Below are positions 53,430-61,764 of a stretch of 64,000 nt of DNA, piece by piece. Source of the stretch: Agrobacterium tumefaciens (GTDB taxonomy: Bacteria; Pseudomonadota; Alphaproteobacteria; Rhizobiales; Rhizobiaceae). The notes beneath the pieces were generated by a model. The model did not search any database, was not told where the DNA came from, and saw only the letters and a program-made list of their open reading frames with translations. Numbering within the stretch: the first letter of the stretch is position 1; each line of letters begins with the position of its first letter. The DNA is taken from positions 124,001 to 188,000 of the forward strand of contig NZ_SUPW01000006.1 in NCBI RefSeq assembly GCF_013337285.1, given 5' to 3'. The translations under genes and the position numbers were made by a program.

Positions 53430-54562
53430 TGCCTACCATCAACTTGCGCGGTGCGCAGAAAAACTACGGTGTGAATTCCGCAAATGCGGTTTCCGATCTC
53501 GATCTCGAAATCCGCGACGGCGAATTCATGTGCCTGCTCGGCCCTTCCGGCTGCGGCAAAACCACGACGCTGCGGATGATCGCCGGCCTCGAAAACCTCT
53601 CCGGCGGAGAAATCCGTGTCGGCGACCGGGTGATAGACTCTGTCAATGACGGCATCTTCGTGCCGCCGGAAAAGCGTGAAATGGGCCTCGTCTTCCAGAG
53701 CTACGCGCTCTGGCCGCATCTGACCATCGAGCGTAATACAGATTTCGGCCTGCGCTTGCGCAAGCTGCCGAAGGCCGAGCGTGAAGCCCGTGTGGAACGC
53801 GTCATGCAGGCGCTCGATATTGCCAAATATCGCGACCGGTATCCGTCGCAGCTTTCCGGTGGGCAGCAACAGCGTGTGGCGCTGGCCCGCATGCTGGCCG
53901 TCAATCCCGGCGTTCTGCTTCTGGATGAGCCGCTGTCCAATCTGGATGCCCGGCTGCGGCTGGAAATGCGCGCCGAGCTGAAGCGGCTGCACAAGGAATT
54001 CAAGACCACCATCGTCTTCGTGACGCACGACCAGTGGGAAGCCATGACGCTTGCCACCACTATCGCCGTCATGAACGAGGGCACGTTGCAGCAGATGGGC
54101 ACGCCGAACGATATCTATGATCGTCCGGCCAACCGCTTCGTCGCCGAATTTGTCGGCAGCCCGCCGATCAATATCCTGACCTTTGGCCAGCCCGGCGTCT
54201 CCGATGTTGCCGATAAGGGCGAAGCCTATTTTGCAGCGCGTTATCCGCAACTGCGCGGCATCGCGTCGGTCGGCATGCGGCCGGAGGCGATGGGTTACGT
54301 GATGAAGCCGGAAGATGTGCCGCAGGGCAGTTTCTCCGGTGAAATGACGGTGACGGGCGTGCTGCCGACCGGCGGCAGCTGGATTCTTGAGCTGAGAAGC
54401 GAAAACCACACGCTGTTTCTCACCACCCATTCCCTGCCGCGTATCGACAGCGGCGACCGCGTGTTTTTCCACGTGTCGCCGGAGGCCCTGCATGCTTTTG
54501 ACGCAAGGGGGCAGCGGGTCACCGAGGCGGACGCCGTTCTACGCAACAGCACCTACAACTGA
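53429..54562 (+). CDS. AfuC/PotA-type ABC ATPase
   Basis: A 377-residue ATPase. Walker A GPSGCGKTT at about 39-47, Q-loop LVFQSYALWPHL near 88, signature LSGGQQQRVALARML near 142, Walker B VLLLDEPLSNLD and the switch His in VTHDQWEAM. A TOBE-type C-terminal domain runs from about 245. The start ATG overlaps the stop of the permease gene by one base. The inter-gene gap to the first binding protein is 34 bp. It energises the fused permease. Confidence 0.93.
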   Translation: MPTINLRGAQKNYGVNSANAVSDLDLEIRDGEFMCLLGPSGCGKTTTLRMIAGLENLSGGEIRVGDRVIDSVNDGIFVPPEKREMGLVFQSYALWPHLTIERNTDFGLRLRKLPKAEREARVERVMQALDIAKYRDRYPSQLSGGQQQRVALARMLAVNPGVLLLDEPLSNLDARLRLEMRAELKRLHKEFKTTIVFVTHDQWEAMTLATTIAVMNEGTLQQMGTPNDIYDRPANRFVAEFVGSPPINILTFGQPGVSDVADKGEAYFAARYPQLRGIASVGMRPEAMGYVMKPEDVPQGSFSGEMTVTGVLPTGGSWILELRSENHTLFLTTHSLPRIDSGDRVFFHVSPEALHAFDARGQRVTEADAVLRNSTYN

Positions 54563-54596
54563 AAACGCCGGCAAAGACGGCTGAAGGAGAAGCAGT

Positions 54597-55721
54597 ATGA
54601 AGCGGACAATGACGGGTTTGAGCCGGCTGTTATGCGCAACGGCTATCGCTGCGACGTTTGGCGGCGCGGCGAAGGCGGAAGAGCCTTTCGACCTCAATGC
54701 CCTGATCGAGGCGGCCAAAAAGGAAAAGCCGATCACCGTCTATGACAGCACCGGCAAGATCGTCGAAATGGCGAAGAACTTCGCGGCGAAATATGGCGTG
54801 GGCGCCGAGGGCGCGAAGGTCAAGGCCACAGCCCAGCTGGAAATGATCATCCGCGAGGCGCGCGCCAACAATATCCAGGGCGACGTTTCGATCATCAGCG
54901 ATGCGCCGGCAGCGATGGCGCAGCTTATTCCGATGGGTTTTGTCGAAAGCTGGTTGCCGCCGGATCTGGCCGGCAATATTCCGCCGGAATATCAGGACCC
55001 GCTCACCGTCGTCACCAGCGCCAATGTCTGGGCCTATAATAGCGAGCTTTTCGAAAAATGCCCCGTTTCCAACATCTGGGAACTGACCGACCCGAAGTGG
55101 AAGGGCAAGGTGGCGATGCAGGATCCGCTCGGCAAAGCCTCCTATGTCGATTGGTTCAATCAGATGGCCAAACATGGCGATGGCGAGGTAAAGGCGGCCT
55201 ATAAGGCGCTCTACGGCAAAGACCTCGAAACAGCAGAGACGACAGCGACCGCCGCCTGGGTGAAGGCGCTTGCCGCCAACGCTCCGCTTCTGACCGATGC
55301 CGATGCGGCGGCCGCCGAAGCCGTTGGTACGCCCGGCCAGAAGGATGCGTTCATGGGCCTCATCAGCTCGGCGAAGTTCCGCGACAATGCCGACAAGGGC
55401 ATGAAGCTTGGTCTTTGCAAGGAGCTGAAGCCTTGGGCCGGCTGGCTTTATCCGGGCGTCGGCCTGATCACCAAGGGTACGGACAGCCCGAACGCAGCGA
55501 AGCTCTTCATTCACTACATCATGACCGCTGAAGGCATCGCGCCGCAGGCGATCGACGGCAAGATGTCGACCAACAAGGAGGTGAGCCTGCCCGCCGACGA
55601 GCCTTCGGGTATCGGCGCGGTTCTCGACCACATTCTGCCTTACAGCATGGCCACCAGCCTTGACGACTGGGATGCGCGCGAAACGTGGCAGGACTTCTGG
55701 CGCGTGAACTACAAAAAATAA
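54597..55721 (+). CDS. Periplasmic binding protein 1 of three, AfuA/FbpA-like
   Basis: A 374-residue extracellular solute-binding protein. ATG at 54597 follows GAAGGAGAAGCAGT; the signal peptide ends near GGAAKAEEP. The mature part begins PFDLNALIEAAKKEKPITVYDSTGKIVEMAKNF. Two cysteines (EKCPVSN near 155 and LGLCKEL near 268) are conserved in all three copies and may form a disulfide. The tyrosine set that binds iron in FbpA is not evident. The start of the fold (TVYDSTGKI) matches organic-ligand members. First of three tandem paralogues serving one permease. Confidence 0.9.
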   Translation: MKRTMTGLSRLLCATAIAATFGGAAKAEEPFDLNALIEAAKKEKPITVYDSTGKIVEMAKNFAAKYGVGAEGAKVKATAQLEMIIREARANNIQGDVSIISDAPAAMAQLIPMGFVESWLPPDLAGNIPPEYQDPLTVVTSANVWAYNSELFEKCPVSNIWELTDPKWKGKVAMQDPLGKASYVDWFNQMAKHGDGEVKAAYKALYGKDLETAETTATAAWVKALAANAPLLTDADAAAAEAVGTPGQKDAFMGLISSAKFRDNADKGMKLGLCKELKPWAGWLYPGVGLITKGTDSPNAAKLFIHYIMTAEGIAPQAIDGKMSTNKEVSLPADEPSGIGAVLDHILPYSMATSLDDWDARETWQDFWRVNYKK

Positions 55722-55737
55722 CGGGGGGACCGACGCA

Positions 55738-56883
55738 GTGACGACAATGAACCACAACCGATATGGTGGGCAGCGCGGGGGCCGAATGGCCTCCGCACTC
55801 TCCCTGATCTTCTCGCTGGCGCTTGGCACCGCCGCACATGCGCAGGACGCCTTTAATCTCGATGCGCTGATCGACGCCGCAAAGAAGGAAAAGCCTATCA
55901 CCGTTTACGCGGTGACCGGCAAGATCGTCGACACCGCGCAGGCCTTCACAGCCAAATACGGCGTGCAGGCCAGCGGCAAGAAGGTGAACGAGGCAACGCA
56001 GGTCGAGCTGATGATCCGCGAGCATCGGGCCGGCAACGTCGTCGGCGATGTCAGCGTTGCAACCGATGTCGCCTCCGCCATGGGGGAGCTTTTGCCGGAA
56101 GGCATCGCCACCAGCTGGTCACCGCCGGATATGGAAGGCGATATTCCGCAAAAGCTGCGCGATCCGCTCGTGATCGTCTCCGATCCGCATGTGTTTACCT
56201 ATAATACCGAGAAATACGACACATGCCCGGTCACCAATATCTGGCAGCTGACGGAGCCGCGGTGGAAGGGCAAGCTGGCCATGCTCGATCTCTTCGACAA
56301 GCCGCTTTACGCCGACTGGTTCAACCAGATCGAAACCCATCACGATGCGGATGTCGCCAAGGCCTACGAAGATCTCTACGGCAAGAAGCTTGAAACGGGC
56401 GAAAAAAGCGCGACGGCAGCCTGGGTAAAGGCCTTTGCCGAAAACGCGCCCCTGCTTTCTGATTCAAGCACGGTTGCGGATGCGGCCGGTGCGCCGGGGC
56501 AGGCCGATCCGTTTTTCGTCATCACCTCTGTGGCCAAATACCGTGACAATGAGACCAAGGGGCTGAAGCTCGGGCTTTGCACCGGCGTCAAACCCTTTTC
56601 CGGCTTCCTTTATCCCGGCTTCGGCCTGATTGCCGGGCAGACGAAAAGTCCGAATGCGGCAAAGCTCTTCCTGCACTACCTGATGACGGAAGAGGGCATC
56701 GCGCCACAGACCGCCGACGGCAAAATCTCCGGCAATACGAAAATCGCCTTGCCTGCGGATGAGCCTTCGAAGGTGGCAGCTCACCTCGACGAGCTGATGG
56801 CTTTCGATGCGACAACGGCTGCCGATGACCTCGACAAGCGCGAAGGCTGGCAGGATTTCTGGCGTGTGAACTACAAAAAATAA
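55738..56883 (+). CDS. Periplasmic binding protein 2 of three, divergent copy
   Basis: A 381-residue paralogue. A GTG at 55738 is taken as the start because GGGGGGA lies eight bases upstream; ATG at 55747 or the Met of MASALSLIFSLALGTAAHAQ at 55786 are possible. The signal peptide ends near AHAQD. The mature part begins AFNLDALIDAAKKEKPITVYAVTGKIVDTAQAF. It shares the two cysteines (DTCPVTN, LGLCTGV) and the ending DFWRVNYKK with copy 1. The ligand-facing segments (YAVTGKIVDTA, SVATDVASAM) differ from copies 1 and 3, so it may bind a different ligand. Confidence 0.9.
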   Translation: MTTMNHNRYGGQRGGRMASALSLIFSLALGTAAHAQDAFNLDALIDAAKKEKPITVYAVTGKIVDTAQAFTAKYGVQASGKKVNEATQVELMIREHRAGNVVGDVSVATDVASAMGELLPEGIATSWSPPDMEGDIPQKLRDPLVIVSDPHVFTYNTEKYDTCPVTNIWQLTEPRWKGKLAMLDLFDKPLYADWFNQIETHHDADVAKAYEDLYGKKLETGEKSATAAWVKAFAENAPLLSDSSTVADAAGAPGQADPFFVITSVAKYRDNETKGLKLGLCTGVKPFSGFLYPGFGLIAGQTKSPNAAKLFLHYLMTEEGIAPQTADGKISGNTKIALPADEPSKVAAHLDELMAFDATTAADDLDKREGWQDFWRVNYKK

Positions 56884-56932
56884 CGGCAAGGCGGGCGCGA
56901 GCCTGCCTTACTTTTCCTTGGGAGGGGAGACG

Positions 56933-58048
56933 ATGAAAAGAACAAATTTGACAACGGCGTCAGCCATTGCTGCGGCAATGATCGGATTGTCTGCCATGGT
57001 TGCTGCGGCCGAAGAAGCCTTCGATCTGGATACGATCCTGGCAGCGGCGAAGCAGGAAAAACCGATCAATATCTATGACAGCACCGGCAAGATCGTCGAA
57101 ATGGCCGATAAGTTCAGCGCCAAATATGGGCTGAAGGCGACAGGGGTGAAGGTCTCGGCCAACAGCCAGCTGGAGATGATCATCCGTGAAAGCCAGTCCG
57201 GCAATGTGCAGGGCGACGTGGTGCTGATCACCGACGCGCCATCGGCGCTCGCGCAGCTTCTGCCGGCGGGTTTCGTCGAGAATTACCTGCCGGGCGACAT
57301 GGCGTCTAAAATCCCGGCGCAGTTTCAGGACCCGCTGGCAATTTCCACCAATGCCAATGTCTGGGCTTACAACACCGAAGCCCATGACAAATGCCCGGTG
57401 GGCAACATCTGGGAACTGACCGAGCCGAAATGGAAAGGCAAGGTCGCCATGGTCGATCCCTTGAGCAAGAGCACCTATACGGATTGGTTCAACCAGCTTG
57501 AAGCGCACGGCAACGAAAAGGTGGCGGCGGCCTACAAGGCCCATTTCGGCAAAGAGATAGAGGAAAAAGGCGCGTCTGCCGCATGGATCAAGGCAATGGC
57601 TGCAAACGGCCCGCTTGCCACCGAAGGTGACGACCCGGTGGCGGAAGCTGTCGGTGCCCCCGGCCAGAAACAGCCATTTTTCGGCCTGCTAAGTTCCGCC
57701 AAGTTCCGCGACAATGCCGACAAGGGTTACAAGCTCGGCCTCTGCACGGGCCTCGATCCATGGGTCGGCTGGACCTACATCAAGCTCGGGCTGATCGCGT
57801 CCAAGACCAAGAGCCCGAACATGGCGAAGCTCTTTGTTCATTACATCCTGACGGAAGAGGGCATCGCGCCGCAGATGAAGGACGGCAAGCTACCGACCAA
57901 CATCGACATCAAAATGCCGGCTGACGAGCCCTCGGGGCTGATGAAGGTTGCCGACAGACTGATGGGATACGATTCCGCCACCGGCCTCGATGATTTCGAC
58001 CGCCGCGAGGAATGGCAGGACGTCTGGCGCGTCAACTACCGGAAATAA
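56933..58048 (+). CDS. Periplasmic binding protein 3 of three
   Basis: A 371-residue paralogue. ATG at 56933 (MKRTNLTTASAIAAAMIGLSAMVAAAEEA) follows GGGAGGGGAGACG. The mature part begins AFDLDTILAAAKQEKPINIYDSTGKIVEMADKF, closer to copy 1 than to copy 2. Conserved cysteines lie in DKCPVGN and LGLCTGL, and the C-terminus ends DVWRVNYRK. A short GC-rich 7-bp hairpin follows at about 58068-58086. All three copies have 16-50 bp gaps, so they are cotranscribed. Confidence 0.9.
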   Translation: MKRTNLTTASAIAAAMIGLSAMVAAAEEAFDLDTILAAAKQEKPINIYDSTGKIVEMADKFSAKYGLKATGVKVSANSQLEMIIRESQSGNVQGDVVLITDAPSALAQLLPAGFVENYLPGDMASKIPAQFQDPLAISTNANVWAYNTEAHDKCPVGNIWELTEPKWKGKVAMVDPLSKSTYTDWFNQLEAHGNEKVAAAYKAHFGKEIEEKGASAAWIKAMAANGPLATEGDDPVAEAVGAPGQKQPFFGLLSSAKFRDNADKGYKLGLCTGLDPWVGWTYIKLGLIASKTKSPNMAKLFVHYILTEEGIAPQMKDGKLPTNIDIKMPADEPSGLMKVADRLMGYDSATGLDDFDRREEWQDVWRVNYRK

Positions 58049-58107
58049 TCCCGACTGGCGCGGCTCCTGCCGCGTCGCCTCCTTCTTTGCGAACGAACAG
58101 ACTGGAT

Positions 58108-59019
58108 ATGCCGATGCAGACCTCACCTTCGACCGAACGGAACCTTGCAAATGAGGAGGCGTTTTCCCGCTCGGTGCGGCTGATGAAAATCGCCGAGACG
58201 GCGGCGCGGGCCGTGCGTGATCCGCTGCTTTCGGCATTCCGCTCTGAAATGGCGGTGGACTATAAAGTCGATCTCCACGACATCGTCACCATTCATGACA
58301 AGCGGGCTGAAGCTGCCATTCGTGCCGTCATTCTCGCAAGCGAACCCAATTCCGCGATCATGGGCGAAGAAGGCGGCCAGATCGGCAGCGGCGAGGTGCA
58401 ATGGTATGTCGATCCGATCGACGGTACGGCAAATTTCGCCCGTGGCCTTGCCTTCTGGTGCGTATCGATTGCAGCTGTCATCGACGGCGAGGCGGTTGCC
58501 GGCGTGGTCTATGATCCCGTGGCGGACCAGATGTTTTCCGCCAATCTTGAAGCTTCCTATCTGGACGGAGACAAGCTGCGCTCCCGCAGTGTTGCAGACG
58601 AGACCCGGGCGACCTTGATCACCGGTTATCCCGTCTCGCGTGATTTCCGGCTGGATGGGCGGGAAGCGGCGCTCGCCAATTTCGGCGCTCTTGTCGAGAC
58701 CTTCTCGACATTGCGCCGGCCTGGCAGCGCCGCGCTCAGCATCGCCCATGTTGCGGCGGGCTGGACGGATGCGGCCGCCGGTTTCGGTGTTAATGCCTGG
58801 GATGTGGCCGCAGCCATCCTCATTCTCAAAAATGCCGGCGGAACCTATGAGCCGCTGACCCTTGGAAAGGTGGCGGAAGGTTCTGCCGATTTCCTCTGCC
58901 CTGGTTATATCGCCACGGGTGAGGGGGCGAATTACCCGACATTAGAGCGGGTGGCGCGGTCCATATCCGAAAGCCGTATCGCAGCTATAGGACAAAGCCA
59001 GACGGCTGCGAAAGCCTGA
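58108..59019 (+). CDS. Inositol monophosphatase-family phosphatase, copy 2
   Basis: A 303-residue homologue of the phosphatase at 45157-46005. ATG at 58108 (MPMQTSPSTERNLANEEAF) is used, with another Met two codons on; the ribosome site is weak. Motifs: HDIVTIHD (about 68), GEEGGQ (about 92), VDPIDGTANFARG (about 104-116) and NAWDVAAAILIL (about 230). It lies between the binding proteins and the second Cys-X5-Arg phosphatase, mirroring the order in unit 1. It should act on the imported compound or a breakdown product in the cytoplasm. Confidence 0.88.
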   Translation: MPMQTSPSTERNLANEEAFSRSVRLMKIAETAARAVRDPLLSAFRSEMAVDYKVDLHDIVTIHDKRAEAAIRAVILASEPNSAIMGEEGGQIGSGEVQWYVDPIDGTANFARGLAFWCVSIAAVIDGEAVAGVVYDPVADQMFSANLEASYLDGDKLRSRSVADETRATLITGYPVSRDFRLDGREAALANFGALVETFSTLRRPGSAALSIAHVAAGWTDAAAGFGVNAWDVAAAILILKNAGGTYEPLTLGKVAEGSADFLCPGYIATGEGANYPTLERVARSISESRIAAIGQSQTAAKA

Positions 59020-59068
59020 ACAGATAAAAATATGACGGTGTCCACGTTGGCGCCGATGGAGACATGAC

Positions 59069-59695
59069 ATGCCACAACCGGAACAGGTCCTATCCCACGA
59101 GCAGGAAAGCGGCGAATTGCCGAAGCTCAGCCGCATCTATGAGCAGCACCCACTTTATGGCGTCGATCTGTTCATCTCGGGTAAGGAGGGTGCCAGCGAC
59201 CTCAACCTTCTGCGTCAGAACGGTATCACCACTGTCGTCAATTGCGCCGTCAATCTGGACTTCAACTTCGTGGAACAGCCACAGGTCGTTTCCGATCATG
59301 AAGGCAGCATCTATGGGCCGGGCGAAATCCGCTATTACAAGATCGGCCTGATCGATGGTGCCGGAAATCCCGATACCCAGATGGTGGCGGCCCATTATAT
59401 TCTGCGGGCGGCGCTGGAACAGGTATTGCCCGACAAGCCTTCCTATCCCCGGCGGGAGCGCGGCAGCGTACTCATCAATTGCCGGGGAGGGCGTTCGCGT
59501 TCCGTCGCCGTCGTTGCGCTCTTTCTGCACCTGACGCTGCCGGTGGAATTCCCGACGTTGGATGATGCCATCGACTTCGTTCGCGTGAAGCGCGAACTGC
59601 CGGAAAACGAATGGTTCAAAGCGCCGAAACCCGTGCTTGCGGACGCCGCCCGCCGGGCCGCCGGCTGGATCGCGATGATCGACGCCGCGCATTGA
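59069..59695 (+). CDS. Dual-specificity-type Cys-X5-Arg phosphatase-like protein, copy 2
   Basis: A 208-residue homologue of the protein at 46063-46671, starting MPQPEQVLSHEQESGELPKLSR after GATGGAGACATGAC. The active-site loop is VLINCRGGRSRSV with Cys138 and Cys-X5-Arg spacing, again with Asn before Cys. Shared blocks are GASDLNLLRQNGITTVVNCAVNLD and EIRYYKIGLIDGAGNPDTQM. Last gene of unit 2; a strong terminator follows 38 bp on. Confidence 0.8.
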   Translation: MPQPEQVLSHEQESGELPKLSRIYEQHPLYGVDLFISGKEGASDLNLLRQNGITTVVNCAVNLDFNFVEQPQVVSDHEGSIYGPGEIRYYKIGLIDGAGNPDTQMVAAHYILRAALEQVLPDKPSYPRRERGSVLINCRGGRSRSVAVVALFLHLTLPVEFPTLDDAIDFVRVKRELPENEWFKAPKPVLADAARRAAGWIAMIDAAH

Positions 59696-59732
59696 GGAGA
59701 GATTACCCCGGTGTCATTTGTTTTCGTGCGGT

Positions 59733-59769
59733 AATGGCGACGTCCTCGGCACAAAAGGACGTCGCCATT
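59733..59769 (+). terminator. Rho-independent terminator ending unit 2
   Basis: A perfect 14-bp stem (AATGGCGACGTCCT / AGGACGTCGCCATT) with a 9-base loop, followed by TTATAT. It separates the transporter operon from the convergent TerC-type gene. Confidence 0.88.
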
Positions 59770-59815
59770 TATATGCCGGGAGGTTGTTAGATGGCATCCT
59801 CTCGGCCGTTCTTGT

Positions 59816-61372
59816 TTAAGCTTCGGTCACCGCATAGTTCCACGCCCGGACCTTCTCGATGTTCCTGTCCGAGCAGGAAACGATTTCGAACGCAAAACCT
59901 TCGCCGGAAACACGCTCACCCACCTCGGGAAGGCGATTTAGACGCCACAGAATGTAGCCCGCGACGGTGGAATAACGATCGGCTTCATCCACCAGATCGA
60001 TGTCGAGAAGATAAGACGCCCTTCTGACATCGACGGCGCCGTCGATAAGCCAGGAGCCGTCTTCCGCTTTTTCCGAAATCAGCAATTCTTCGCCTTCGTC
60101 AGGGAATTCGCCGGCGATCGCCTCGAGAATATCCGTTGGCGTGGCGATCCCCTGCAGCGTGCCGTATTCGTCGATGATGACGGCCATCTGCAGCGGGGAT
60201 TTGCGCAGCTGTTCCATGACCTGCAGGGCCGTGGCGCTCTCATGCACGACGAGCGGCTGCCGCAGCGAGCTTTCGAGGTTCAGGCTTCCATCACGCAGAA
60301 GATCACGCAGCAGGTCCTTTGTGGCTGCGACGCCGAGGAAGGAGTCCAGCTTGCCCTGCGCGAGCATCAACCGGGAATGGTCGAGTTCGAGCAGACGGTG
60401 GCGCAGCGTCTCCGGGTCGGCGTCGATATCCAGCCAGTCGATCTCGGTGCGTGGCGTCATGATCGAGACGACGGGGCGTTCGGCAAGTGTCAGCACGCCG
60501 CGGATCATGTCCTTTTCTTCGGATTTGAACAGGTCGCTGAGGGTTGCCTGTTCGGCGATAAGATCGGCCGTCTCGCCAAGCGGCTGTTCACCGACCCGGC
60601 CGCCGAGAAGCCGCAGAATGGCGTTGGAGGTACGCTCACGCATATCACCGGCGGTGATGCGCCTTTCGCGGTTGCGCCTGCCAAGCTGGTTTGCCGCCTC
60701 AATGAGCACGGAAAAGCCGATGGCCGCATAGAGATAACCCTTCGGAAGATGGAAACCGAAACCTTCGACGATGAGGCTGAAGCCGATCATCAATAGGAAG
60801 CCAAGGCAGAGAATGACGACGGTCGGGTGTTTCGACACGAATGTCATCAGCGGCCTGGAGGCCGCCATCATCACGGCCATGGCCACGCAGACGGCGGTGA
60901 TCATTACCCAGAGATTGTTGACCATGCCGACGGCGGTGATGACGCTGTCGAGCGAGAACACGGCATCGAGCACGACGATCTGCACGATCACCTGCCAGAA
61001 GACCGCATGGACCACCTTGCCCTGCTTCGGCTTGTGGTCACCCTCCAGCCGCTCATGCAGTTCCATGGTTCCCTTGGCGAGCAGAAACGCACCGCCGATG
61101 ATGAGGATGATATCGCGTCCGGAGAAGGAGAAATCCGCGATTGTAAACAGCGGCCGCGTCAGCGTGACGATCCATGAGATCGAAAACAGCAGCAGGACGC
61201 GCATGATCAGCGCCAGCGACAGGCCGATGACCCGAGCCTTGTGGCGTTGGTGTGGTGGTAGCTTGTCGGCAAGGATCGCGATGAAAACGAGATTGTCGAT
61301 GCCGAGAACGACTTCGAGAACGATAAGGGTGACGAGGCCGATCCAGATGTTCGGATCTGCTAGGAATTCCAT
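59816..61372 (-). CDS. TerC-family membrane protein with CBS pair and CorC domain (YegH/YoaE-like)
   Basis: A 518-residue inner-membrane protein. The N-terminal TerC domain (about 1-235) has the signature [19 protein letters not shown] and [16 protein letters not shown] with its membrane aspartates. Two CBS motifs follow (about 300-420; [14 protein letters not shown], then [21 protein letters not shown]), then a CorC/HlyC C-terminal domain (about 435-515). TerC relatives export manganese or other metals; the CBS pair may sense nucleotides. ATG at 61370-61372. It is a single gene with a 380-bp upstream region holding two hairpins. Confidence 0.92.
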   Translation of the reverse strand: MEFLADPNIWIGLVTLIVLEVVLGIDNLVFIAILADKLPPHQRHKARVIGLSLALIMRVLLLFSISWIVTLTRPLFTIADFSFSGRDIILIIGGAFLLAKGTMELHERLEGDHKPKQGKVVHAVFWQVIVQIVVLDAVFSLDSVITAVGMVNNLWVMITAVCVAMAVMMAASRPLMTFVSKHPTVVILCLGFLLMIGFSLIVEGFGFHLPKGYLYAAIGFSVLIEAANQLGRRNRERRITAGDMRERTSNAILRLLGGRVGEQPLGETADLIAEQATLSDLFKSEEKDMIRGVLTLAERPVVSIMTPRTEIDWLDIDADPETLRHRLLELDHSRLMLAQGKLDSFLGVAATKDLLRDLLRDGSLNLESSLRQPLVVHESATALQVMEQLRKSPLQMAVIIDEYGTLQGIATPTDILEAIAGEFPDEGEELLISEKAEDGSWLIDGAVDVRRASYLLDIDLVDEADRYSTVAGYILWRLNRLPEVGERVSGEGFAFEIVSCSDRNIEKVRAWNYAVTEA

Positions 61373-61411
61373 GTTCAGGAGCCTTTATGGGAATGGATGC
61401 GAACACGCAAA

Positions 61412-61502
61412 GCCCCGGACTGAACATCCGAGGCTGAAAGCTGTCGCGTTGATGAAAACAAGAAAATCCGAGGCTGGCTGCGCTTCACGCGAGCCAGCCT
61501 CG
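61412..61502 (-). promoter_or_regulatory. Structured leader of the TerC-type gene: terminator hairpin plus second hairpin
   Basis: On the minus strand, an 11-bp stem CGAGGCTGGCT / AGCCAGCCTCG (61469-61502) is followed by GATTTTCTTGTTTTC, an intrinsic-terminator layout. Next, a second 8-bp stem (GCCTCGGA / TCCGGGGC, one G-U pair) lies at 61412-61434, 40 bp before the start codon. The DUF1402 gene upstream already has its own terminator. The first hairpin therefore probably acts in the leader of the TerC gene as attenuator or riboswitch expression platform. The region 61503-61741 gave no recognised aptamer. Confidence 0.5.
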
Positions 61503-61741
61503 TTCGGTGTCGACTACTGTCGGTACTGTCGCCTTCGTCAGGCATAGGGCGAATTTATCCCGCTATCCGTGAATTCTTGTGCCAGCCGAATTAGCAGATT
61601 TCCGGCGGATGGAAAAGCGCTTTTTGCTTAAGGTTACATTGTGAAGGTACGGTTTGGCAATCTTTGCGTGTATACCTATGGGTTTTTACCCGAGAACATC
61701 CGATCCTGTACAATCTAGGCGATTGACTACTATTCGAAAAC

Positions 61742-61764
61742 AAAAAAGCGTTATCGCGTTTTTT
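61742..61764 (-). terminator. Terminator overlapping the stop codon of the DUF1402 gene
   Basis: AAAAAA-GCG and CGC-TTTTTT form a 9-bp stem with one bulged G around a TTAT loop. On the minus strand the loop contains the TAA stop codon (61751-61753) and the stem ends in a six-T run. Confidence 0.65.

Noticed and set aside
51576-58048. Ferric iron (Fbp-type) transporter annotation
   Set aside because: The fused permease is compatible, but the binding proteins do not show the expected iron-binding tyrosines and all flanking enzymes are phosphatases. An organophosphate ligand is more coherent, though not proven.
61503-61741. yybP-ykoY manganese riboswitch upstream of the TerC-type gene
   Set aside because: I looked for the conserved core of that aptamer and did not find it; only the hairpins are reported.
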